Assembly (NCBI GenBank): GCA_021827145.1
Contig: JAKAXK010000007.1
Coordinates: 1 to 49,808 of the forward strand
Source: Pseudomonadota bacterium
Lineage (GTDB): Bacteria; Pseudomonadota; Gammaproteobacteria; Acidiferrobacterales; Acidiferrobacteraceae
Reading direction: 5' to 3'
DNA length: 49,808 nucleotides
Both the position numbers and the translations under genes were made by a program. Below the pieces are notes generated by a model. That model did not search any database, was not told the origin of the DNA, and saw nothing but the letters and a program-made list of their open reading frames with translations. Shown here in pieces: positions 7,766 to 14,963 of the stretch (positions within the stretch are counted from its first letter, which is position 1; the number at the start of each line of letters is the position of its first letter).

Positions 7766-10700
7766 GACTGCTCCTCCCCCAAAGCAAAGCGCTGCGGCGG
7801 GTCGAGAGCGGCCTCGCGCGCGTCGTCGAGCGGACGCTCCCGCCAGTCGATCTCCGCGTCACTGAGGCGCCGCACCAGTACGACCTCGTCGCGTTGGCTG
7901 CCGACCGGGCCGTAATAGTTGAAGCCCCAGGCGAGATGGGCATAGCCCCCAATCATGTGCGTGGGCTTCACGATGACCCTGGTAACGCTGTTCAAGATGC
8001 CTCCGCGCTTGGTGGTGGTGGGCGATCCCGGGACGTTCACGGTCTTTTCCTGGGCGTGGTACATGAGCGCCGCCCCGCGCGGGATGCGCTGGCTCACGAC
8101 CGCGCGCGCCACGGTTGCGCCGTTGGCGTTCACGGCCTCCACCCAGTCGTTGTCGGCAAGCCCGATGGAACGCGCGTCATCCTCGGATATCCATACCGTG
8201 GGGCCGCCACGGAACAGGTTCAGCATCCGCAGATTATCGTTGTAGGTGCTGTGGATGCCCCATTTGCTGTGCGGCGTGAGCCAACTCAGCACAAGATGGG
8301 GGGTGCCCTTGATCGCCGCTGGCACGCTCTCCAGGGCCCTCATGTCGAGCGGTGGGCGGTAGGCGCACAGCGCCTCCCCGAAATCCCGCATCCACTCGTG
8401 ATCCTGATAGAACTGCGCGCGCCCGGTGAGCGTCCGAAACGGGATGCGTTCATGAATATTGGTATAGGAGGCGGCGTAGCTCACGTGCTCCGACTCGATG
8501 CCGCTCCATGTCGGGGATGTGATGATCTTGCGCGGCTGCGCCTGGATGTCCCGGAAGCGAATCTTTTCATCGCGCCGCGCATCGGAAAGGTGGGTAAGCG
8601 CCAAGCCGGTCTTTTTCTCAAGGGCGCGCCAGGCGCGGAAGGCGATCTCGCCGTTGGTCTCCGGGGCCAGGGCGAGGATCGCCTCGCAGGCCCCGATGTC
8701 GCTTTCAAGAGAGGGCATGCCTTGCGATACACCGGGGAGCGCGACCTTATGGTTGATATCGCCCAGGGACTCACAGGCCTCATGCGTATCCCAAAAGATC
8801 CCCTTGGTGCCGTTGCCCTCCTGGACGAGCAACGGGCCCAGGGCGATGTATTTCTGGTAGATAGCGCCATAGTCGCGCTCCACCACGCGCAACTGCGGCA
8901 TGGTCTTGCCGGGCACCGGTTCGCATTCGCCGCGTTTCCAGTCACGCACGGTCAGCGGCTGGCCGAGCTCCGAGGGACTGTCGTGCAGAAGCGGGATCGC
9001 CAGCAAGTCCGCGCGCGTCCCCAGGTGTTGGGCCCCGAGTTTCGAGAAGGCCTGCGCGATGGCCTTGAAGATCTGCCAGTCGCTGCGGCTCTCCCATCCA
9101 GGTTCCACGGCCTCCGAGAGCGGGTGGATGAAGGGGTGCATATCGGTGGTGTTGAGGTCGTTCTTCTCATACCAAGTGGCGGTTGGCAGGATAATGTCGG
9201 CATAGGCGCCGGTGCTGTTCAAGCGGAAATTGATGTCCACCATGAGATCGAGTTTGCCGATGGGGGCCTCGTCCCGCCATGTGATCTCGCGATGTCCGCG
9301 CCCCTCGCCGTCGCGACCGAGTACGCCGTTTTGCGCGCCCAGCAGGTGTTTCAGGAAGTACTCATGACCCTTGGCGCTCGTTCCTATAAGGTTTGCGCGC
9401 CACACGAACAGGTTGCGCGGCCAGTTGGCCGGATCATCCGGGTCCTCGGAGGCGAAGTGGAGCGCGCCGCTTTTCAGTTCCGCGGCCACATGAGTGGCGA
9501 CCGCCGCCTCGCTCGCTGCACCCGCGTCCCGGGCGCGCGCGCAGACTGTCAGCGGGTTCTCGTTGAAGTGCGGCGCCGATGGCAACCATCCGAGACGCTC
9601 GGAGACGACTGCGTAATCGGCGAGCGAGTGGCCCCGATAGCGCCCCTCGGCGGTAGCGGCGAGCAGGCTGTCGGCGTCGACCTTCTCGTAGCGCCACTGG
9701 TCGGTATGCTGATAGAAAAAACTGGTTCCGGCCATCTGGCGCGCGGGACGTGCCCAGTCGAGCGCGAATGCCACCGGTGCCCAGCCGGCCTGCGGCCGCA
9801 GTTTCTCCTGACCCACATAGTGCGCCCAGCCGCCCCCCGATTGGCCGACGCAACCGCAGAGTTCAACCAGGCTTATGACAGACCGGTAGTTCATGTCGTT
9901 GTGGTACCAGTGATTGGTCCCAGCCCCCACGATCACCATCGACTTGCCGCGCGTGCTCGCGGCGTTGTCGGCGAACTCGCGGGCCACACGCAGGACATCG
10001 GCGCGCGCCACCCCGGTGATCCGCTCCTGCCAAGCCGGCGTATAGGGGTAGGTCGCATCGTCGTAGCGCACGGCGCGCGCCTCATCGTCGGCATCGCGTA
10101 CCACCCCATATTGGGCGGCCAGGAGATCGAAAACCGAGCACACCAGCGCCTCGCTGCCATCGGCGAGTTGGATGCGTCGGGCCGGCACTTGGCCCTCGAA
10201 GGTATCGGTCTCACCGGCTACGAAGTGCGGGAAGCGTACCTTGGCTGTTACCGTCTCATGTCCGGCGCATGACAGCTCCGCCTCGAGCGCGCGACCGTCA
10301 GCTGCATCTTCGACGCGCAGATTCCAGCGCCCGCCCTCGCCCCAACGGAACCCGATCGATCCGTTGGGACAGGCAAACGCTTGGGTGCGCGTATCATAGA
10401 TTACGGTCTTCCATTCGGCGTTATGGGATTGGCCCAAAGATGCGACCAGATCAGAAGCGCGCAGGAAGCGTCCGCCCGCATAGGAGCCATCAGGAAGTGC
10501 CCGCAGAAGGACTTGCATGGGCATATCTGTGAACTCGCGCGCATACTCCAGGAAATACGGCTCTTTGCGGGCGATGTAGTATTCGCTCAACACGACATGA
10601 TTCATGGCCATGAACAAGGCCGCATCGGTCCCGGCGCGCGCCGGCATCCAGAGATCGGCGAACTTCACGTACTCGGCGTAATCGGGCGCCACCGCCACGA

Positions 10701-11532
10701 CCTTCGCGCCCTTATAGCGCACCTCGGCATAGAAATGGGCGTCGGGTGTGCGCGTCATCGGCAGATTGGTGCCGGCGACGATGATGTAGGTGGCGTTGTA
10801 CCAGTCGGCGGCCTCCGGGACATCCGTCTGTTCCCCCCAGGTCTGGGGCGAGGACGGCGGCAGGTCGCAATACCAGTCATAGAAGCTGAGCGGCACACCA
10901 CCGATCAAGCTCAGATAGCGGCTGCCCGCAGCGTAGCTGATCATGGACATGGCTGGGATCGGCGAGAAACCAAAGACACGGTCCGGGCCATAGGTCTGTA
11001 TCGTATAGACGTTGGCTGCGGCGATGATCTCGGTGATCTCATCCCAGGGAGCGCGCACGAAACCGCCAAGCCCACGCACCGCCGTATACCGGCGACGCTT
11101 GTCAGGGTCCTTCTGGATCGCCGTCCACGCCGCCACCGGGTCCTTGCCAGACTCGCGCTCGGCACGATAGAGGGCGAGTAGTCGCCCGCGTATCATCGGG
11201 TACTTGATGCGATGCGGACTGTAGAGATACCACGAGTAGCTCGCCCCACGCTGGCAGCCACGCGGCTCGTGATTGGGGAGGTCGGGCCGCGTGCAGGGGT
11301 AATCCGTATATTGGGTCTCGAACGCGACCAGGCCGTTTTTGACATAGATCCGCCAGCTGCATCCGCCGGTACAATTGACCCCGTGGGTGGAGCGAGCGAT
11401 CTTGTCAAAGCGCCAGCGCCCACGGTAGCCATCCTCCCATTGGCGGCTGTCTGTGACGAGCACGCCGTGGCCAGCGGCGAACGGCGTGCGCTTTTTCGTG
11501 AAATAGGACAACCTATCTAGAAAATACCCCAT
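7762..11532 (-). CDS. narG: Respiratory nitrate reductase alpha subunit NarG
   Basis: This is the catalytic molybdopterin subunit (1256 residues) reducing nitrate to nitrite on the cytoplasmic side. The N-terminus MGYFLDRLSYF matches the family, and STHGVNCTGGCSW with the later EPRGCQRG supplies the His/Cys ligands of the FS0 cluster. YDWYCDLPPSSPQTWGEQTD contains the conserved Asp that ligates molybdenum. The open frame extends upstream to about 11979, but ATG 11532 has a strong AGGAGG five bases before it and gives the usual N-terminus, so the longer reading is rejected. It lacks a twin-arginine leader, as expected for cytoplasmic NarG. It is first gene of narGHJI-moaA-transporter and divergent from narX. 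Confidence 0.97.
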   Translation of the reverse strand: MGYFLDRLSYFTKKRTPFAAGHGVLVTDSRQWEDGYRGRWRFDKIARSTHGVNCTGGCSWRIYVKNGLVAFETQYTDYPCTRPDLPNHEPRGCQRGASYSWYLYSPHRIKYPMIRGRLLALYRAERESGKDPVAAWTAIQKDPDKRRRYTAVRGLGGFVRAPWDEITEIIAAANVYTIQTYGPDRVFGFSPIPAMSMISYAAGSRYLSLIGGVPLSFYDWYCDLPPSSPQTWGEQTDVPEAADWYNATYIIVAGTNLPMTRTPDAHFYAEVRYKGAKVVAVAPDYAEYVKFADLWMPARAGTDAALFMAMNHVVLSEYYIARKEPYFLEYAREFTDMPMQVLLRALPDGSYAGGRFLRASDLVASLGQSHNAEWKTVIYDTRTQAFACPNGSIGFRWGEGGRWNLRVEDAADGRALEAELSCAGHETVTAKVRFPHFVAGETDTFEGQVPARRIQLADGSEALVCSVFDLLAAQYGVVRDADDEARAVRYDDATYPYTPAWQERITGVARADVLRVAREFADNAASTRGKSMVIVGAGTNHWYHNDMNYRSVISLVELCGCVGQSGGGWAHYVGQEKLRPQAGWAPVAFALDWARPARQMAGTSFFYQHTDQWRYEKVDADSLLAATAEGRYRGHSLADYAVVSERLGWLPSAPHFNENPLTVCARARDAGAASEAAVATHVAAELKSGALHFASEDPDDPANWPRNLFVWRANLIGTSAKGHEYFLKHLLGAQNGVLGRDGEGRGHREITWRDEAPIGKLDLMVDINFRLNSTGAYADIILPTATWYEKNDLNTTDMHPFIHPLSEAVEPGWESRSDWQIFKAIAQAFSKLGAQHLGTRADLLAIPLLHDSPSELGQPLTVRDWKRGECEPVPGKTMPQLRVVERDYGAIYQKYIALGPLLVQEGNGTKGIFWDTHEACESLGDINHKVALPGVSQGMPSLESDIGACEAILALAPETNGEIAFRAWRALEKKTGLALTHLSDARRDEKIRFRDIQAQPRKIITSPTWSGIESEHVSYAASYTNIHERIPFRTLTGRAQFYQDHEWMRDFGEALCAYRPPLDMRALESVPAAIKGTPHLVLSWLTPHSKWGIHSTYNDNLRMLNLFRGGPTVWISEDDARSIGLADNDWVEAVNANGATVARAVVSQRIPRGAALMYHAQEKTVNVPGSPTTTKRGGILNSVTRVIVKPTHMIGGYAHLAWGFNYYGPVGSQRDEVVLVRRLSDAEIDWRERPLDDAREAALDPPQRFALGEEQS

Positions 11533-11634
11533 CCCGTCCTCCTGCGCGAATCGACGCCACGCCCCTTGTACCTTGCGCGCCGTTACGGGCGAAGATCCGT
11601 GGGCTATCTTGTTCTTACGATAGCACCGAAATCC

Positions 11635-11648
11635 TTGGTCGATATCGA
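11635..11648 (-). promoter_or_regulatory. Weak FNR-like site upstream of narG
   Basis: TTGGT-CGAT-ATCGA matches 7 of the 10 fixed bases of the FNR consensus TTGAT-N4-ATCAA. It lies about 103-116 bases upstream of the narG ATG. A modest -10-like AAGATA lies about 30 bases nearer the gene (11605-11610), which would place the site near -43. The match is imperfect; it is a plausible anaerobic activation site for the nar operon, not a certain one. Confidence 0.3.
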
Positions 11649-11685
11649 TGAGAACGGGACGTATCGACAGCTTGCTGTGGCTCAT

Positions 11686-11701
11686 TACCACCAAGGAGGT
11701 A
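11686..11701. promoter_or_regulatory. NarL-type 7-2-7 inverted heptamer site (narG/narX)
   Basis: TACCACC-AA-GGAGGTA is an inverted pair of heptamers with the 2-base spacing that NarL prefers. TACCTCC (minus strand) fits the TACYYMT heptamer except at the last base; TACCACC differs at two. Further heptamer-like elements lie at 11705-11711 and 11779-11785 (TACCACT on the minus strand). The site sits between the divergent narG and narX starts, where nitrate-dependent control by the adjacent NarX/NarL would act. Confidence 0.45.
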
Positions 11702-11827
11702 ATGGGCGGTAGGCGACAGCCTTGGTTTCCCGACACTTTTGTGGCTCGCGCCTGGGTTCGCGCAGGGCTATGATAAAAAGTGGTAGGCGGCTCCTTATGT
11801 GCGACGACCGCCCTCGAGGAGCACGCC

Positions 11828-13720
11828 ATGGCGAAAGAAGGATCGTTGCGGTTGTGGATAGGCGGATCTTTTGCGTTGATAGTTGCGGTTGCATTGGCAG
11901 AAATGGTGATGTCTCTGGCCATCACCGAGTTTGCGCAGGGCGAGGCGCGCGCGGTCAATATCGCAGGCACGGTGCGCATGCAGACCTATCGCCTAGTGGC
12001 GGCCATCCAGGGGCGGCCGCCGGGGCGCCGGGCGGCAGTGCGCAAAGACATCCAGGCGCTATCGGCCACGCTCCACGACACGCGCTTGCTGGCGGGCGTC
12101 AGACGCGCTATCGGCCCCGTTCCGGCGCGACGTTACGTGGCGCTCATGCAGGCATGGAATGTGACTTTGAAGCCGCGCCTGTGGGCCTATGGGCTCGGGC
12201 AGGGGGCGCCTCCCACGCGCCCCTGGCTTGCGCGGGAGGCTGCGGCCTTTGTCGGCCAGGCCAATGCCGTTGTGATGGCCTTGCAGAATGACAGCGGGCG
12301 CAAGATCGCCTGGCTGCGGACGAGCGAGGTCGTGGGCATCCTGGTCATTCTGGCGGCGCTTGCGGCCGTGGCTATGGCCATGCGCCGCGCGATCCTCGTG
12401 CCCCTGGACGATCTGTTGACGGCCGCCGCGCGCATGACGGACGGAGATTTCTCGTTCCGTGTGCCGACAGCCGGCGGTAACGAGTGGGCGCGACTTGGTG
12501 GCGCCATGAACCGCATGGCCGAGAGTCTGGCGCAAAGCTATGCGAGCATGGAGCGACGGATCGCGGAGCGTACTGGGGAACTGGCGCGCACCAACCGTTC
12601 GCTCACACTCCTTTATGATGTCAGCAGGCGCTTGGCGGACGCACCCGGCGAGATCACGACCTACCGCCATGTTCTGCGTGCGGCCGAAGAGGCCATGGGC
12701 GCGCGCGACGCGATCTTGTGTCTGACCCGCGAGGATCCGGAGGCGGCGGCGGTATTTGCCTCCGATGTTCGCGACAGTCGGTTTCTCCTGTGCCGGCACA
12801 ATACCTGCCGCGATTGCTTGAATGGGGGGCACATGCACGTGTGGGGCGCAACGGCGCGCACGGGATCGGAGGAGCCGGTGCTGTCGGTGCCGATCATGAT
12901 GGCCGAAGCCGGCGCCCAAGGCGCGTTGTCCCTGCGTCTCCCACCCGGTCGTCAGTGGGAGGCCTGGCAGCTCCGGACCGTGGAGACCGTCGCGCATCAT
13001 ATAGGGACGGCGCTCGGCGCCATGCGACGCACGGCCCGAGAGCGGCGTCTGGCTCTGCTCGAGGAGCGTCACGCCATGGCCCGCGATCTGCACGATTCGT
13101 TGGCGCAGTCGCTGTCTTACTTGAAGATTCAGGCAGCGCGCCTGCGCGTACGCGCCGTCGAGGGCGCCGATCCAGCCTTGTCGCCGATCGTGGGTGATAT
13201 CGACGAAGGCCTTACCGCGGCTTACCGGCAGTTGCGTGAGTTATTGACGACGTTTCGTCTACAGATTCCGGACCATGGGCTCGAAGGGGCGCTGAGCGCT
13301 ACCGCCGAGGAGTTCTCGCGGCGCGCGGGTGTCCCGGTGCAACTCGTCGATCATCTCTCCCACGCGCTCTTGAGCGCTAATGAAGAGATCGACATCCTGC
13401 ACATCACGCGCGAGGCGCTCGCGAACATCGAACACCACGCCAAGGCGCGCCGTATCTGGGTCCGGCTTTCGTTGCGGCGCGGTCGCTCGGCGGTCGTGCG
13501 CATCGAAGACAATGGGGTCGGTATCGCCGACCAGGATGTCGCTACCGGTCATTATGGGCTTGCTATCATGCGCGAGCGGGCTCGAAACATCCACGGCCGC
13601 CTGCATATCGGGCGGCGTCCCCGTGGCGGGACGCGCGTGGAGCTCACCTTCGTTCCAGTCGCCTACCAGACACGCCGCCCGCATACGCCGGGGGTGCCCC
13701 AGGTCGAGGCCCTGCCATGA
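11828..13720 (+). CDS. narX: Nitrate/nitrite sensor histidine kinase NarX
   Basis: The membrane sensor kinase has 630 residues. The first membrane segment (about 10-32) is followed by a periplasmic nitrate-binding region that starts with the P-box TVRMQTYRLVAAI. The second membrane segment is at about 158-177, then HAMP (REx..VPLDDL). A central GAF-like module holds a cysteine cluster CRHNTCRDC (near 322), typical of NarX. The HisKA_3 phosphoacceptor box ARDLHDSLAQSLSYL has His at about 422, and the HATPase_c domain carries IEDNGVGI. ATG 11828 is preferred because GAGGAGC precedes it and the frame upstream adds nothing conserved. It overlaps narL as ATGA. The DHp box is closer to NarX than NarQ. 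Confidence 0.92.
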   Translation: MAKEGSLRLWIGGSFALIVAVALAEMVMSLAITEFAQGEARAVNIAGTVRMQTYRLVAAIQGRPPGRRAAVRKDIQALSATLHDTRLLAGVRRAIGPVPARRYVALMQAWNVTLKPRLWAYGLGQGAPPTRPWLAREAAAFVGQANAVVMALQNDSGRKIAWLRTSEVVGILVILAALAAVAMAMRRAILVPLDDLLTAAARMTDGDFSFRVPTAGGNEWARLGGAMNRMAESLAQSYASMERRIAERTGELARTNRSLTLLYDVSRRLADAPGEITTYRHVLRAAEEAMGARDAILCLTREDPEAAAVFASDVRDSRFLLCRHNTCRDCLNGGHMHVWGATARTGSEEPVLSVPIMMAEAGAQGALSLRLPPGRQWEAWQLRTVETVAHHIGTALGAMRRTARERRLALLEERHAMARDLHDSLAQSLSYLKIQAARLRVRAVEGADPALSPIVGDIDEGLTAAYRQLRELLTTFRLQIPDHGLEGALSATAEEFSRRAGVPVQLVDHLSHALLSANEEIDILHITREALANIEHHAKARRIWVRLSLRRGRSAVVRIEDNGVGIADQDVATGHYGLAIMRERARNIHGRLHIGRRPRGGTRVELTFVPVAYQTRRPHTPGVPQVEALP

Positions 13721-14415
13721 CCGGCCACCAGGGTGTACTCGTGGTCGATGATCACCCGCTGGTGCGTAAGGGGATCGCCCAATTGCTGGCCATGGACCCG
13801 GCGCTGGCCCTCGTGGGCGAGGCCCGCGATCAGGCCGAGGCCCTGGCCGCCGTGGCGCGTCTAAAGCCCGCGCTCGTACTCCTGGATCTCAATCTCGCTG
13901 GGACTTCCGGCCTCGATACGCTGCGGGTATTCCGCGCCCGCTGGCCGCAAATCCCGGTCCTGGTCCTGACAGTGTCGGATGCCGAGGAGGATCTGGTGGC
14001 GGCACTCAAGGGGGGCGCCGCAGGTTATCTCCTGAAAGACATGGAGCCCGAGGATATCCTGCGGGACATACACCGTGCGCTGCATGGCGATGTGGTGCTA
14101 TCGCCGCGGCTCGCCCCGGTGCTCGCCCGCGCGTTTGGTCCCGGATCCCGCCGCGCTGAGGGCGATGGGATATCCATGTCCGACCGCGAACGCCAGATCG
14201 TGCGGCGGGTGGCGCAGGGCAAGAGCAACAAGCTCGTCGCCCGCGAGCTCGGTATCGCCGAAGGCACCGTCAAGGTTCACATCAAGCGGATACTCCGCAA
14301 GCTCACCCTTCATTCACGGGTGGACATCGCCGTATGGGCGATCGATCACGGCTATCGCGATACCCCCGCAGTGCCGTCCAGGAATCAGGGTGCCGATGAA
14401 GGGCCACCCGAATAA
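13717..14415 (+). CDS. narL: Two-component response regulator NarL
   Basis: This is a 232-residue DNA-binding regulator. The receiver domain (about 6-120) has the acidic pair DD at 11-12, the phosphoacceptor Asp57 in LVLLDLNLAG, Thr in VLTVSD and Lys in YLLKDMEP. The C-terminal LuxR/FixJ helix-turn-helix reads LSDRE-like SMSDRERQIVRRVAQG...GTVKVHIKRIL. The start overlaps the narX stop by four bases, so the kinase and regulator are co-translated. The likely targets are the nar operon and possibly the NO reductase on the other side. The last 20 residues (after DHGYRD) are a non-conserved tail. Confidence 0.93.
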   Translation: MTGHQGVLVVDDHPLVRKGIAQLLAMDPALALVGEARDQAEALAAVARLKPALVLLDLNLAGTSGLDTLRVFRARWPQIPVLVLTVSDAEEDLVAALKGGAAGYLLKDMEPEDILRDIHRALHGDVVLSPRLAPVLARAFGPGSRRAEGDGISMSDRERQIVRRVAQGKSNKLVARELGIAEGTVKVHIKRILRKLTLHSRVDIAVWAIDHGYRDTPAVPSRNQGADEGPPE

Positions 14416-14488
14416 GGCGCGACTCCTCGCCTACGACCGCGCGGTGTTTTTCGGATAGCGGGAAGGCGCCGCGCAATGCGTCACACCA

Positions 14489-14558
14489 TAAGGCGGCTCT
14501 GCACCCCACAACAAAAAGGGGCCCAGGGCCCCTTTTCGTACCACGCAGAGCCGCCTTA
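14489..14558. terminator. Bidirectional nested terminator between narL and the NO reductase operon
   Basis: The inner hairpin AAAAGGGGCCC / GGGCCCCTTTT (14514-14524 and 14526-14536) has A and T runs on either side, so it can terminate transcription from both strands. It is nested inside a second perfect 14-bp inverted repeat, TAAGGCGGCTCTGC at 14489-14502 and its complement at 14545-14558. The outer right arm contains the stop codon of the minus-strand gene. The two converging units, narXL and the NO reductase operon, end here. Confidence 0.85.
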
Positions 14559-14963
14559 GAGCAGCATGCCGGTCGCCCGATAATGACACGCCACGGGAAA
14601 GTCCATAGTCCCCGCGCCATGCCCGCCTCGTGCCCGACAATGGATCACACCGCCTTCCATAACTGCCGCGAGGCGTGCCCCCCTCACGACAGCGGGAATG
14701 CCGGGATCGGCGGGAATGGTCACATGGACCACGCACCGCCCACCCTGCGCCACGACCTGCGCGGTGAGCCCACCCGACGACGACGTCGAGCCCTGGCAGG
14801 AGTTACCGGCGCGGGTCAGCGCCGTACGCGCCAGCGCCCAGGCCGTGCTCGTCTCGGCACGCGCCGCGCGCGTATTCTGCGCCGGTATGACAATCGACAT
14901 GCCGATCGAAAGCGCGGTCACGACCGTCAATCCCGCAAGACCCAACCCCAGACTGATCTTCAT
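14556..14963 (-). CDS. Small membrane-anchored or secreted cysteine protein coupled to NO reductase
   Basis: I do not recognise this 135-residue protein. It starts MKIS and has one hydrophobic segment (about 4-27) followed by AQNTRAARAET. That fits a signal anchor or signal peptide, and loosely recalls prepilin-like leaders without a clear GFTLIE site. The rest would be extracytoplasmic and contains four cysteines (about 56, 77, 109, 126), enough for two disulfides or a metal site, plus a His-Cys pair in VIHCRARGGH. The ATG at 14963 has GGAGG seven bases upstream and overlaps the qNOR stop (14960-14962), so it is translationally coupled to the reductase. A role in NO detoxification is inferred from position only. 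Confidence 0.6.
   Translation of the reverse strand: MKISLGLGLAGLTVVTALSIGMSIVIPAQNTRAARAETSTAWALARTALTRAGNSCQGSTSSSGGLTAQVVAQGGRCVVHVTIPADPGIPAVVRGARLAAVMEGGVIHCRARGGHGAGTMDFPVACHYRATGMLL

Noticed and set aside
7894-10272. Very long plus-strand open frame of 792 codons opposite narG
   Set aside because: It is antisense to a fully conserved narG, and long antisense frames are common in GC-rich genes.
11533-11979. N-terminal extension of NarG of about 150 codons
   Set aside because: It has no homology, covers the regulatory region and part of narX, and the canonical MGYFLDRL start with AGGAGG lies at 11532.
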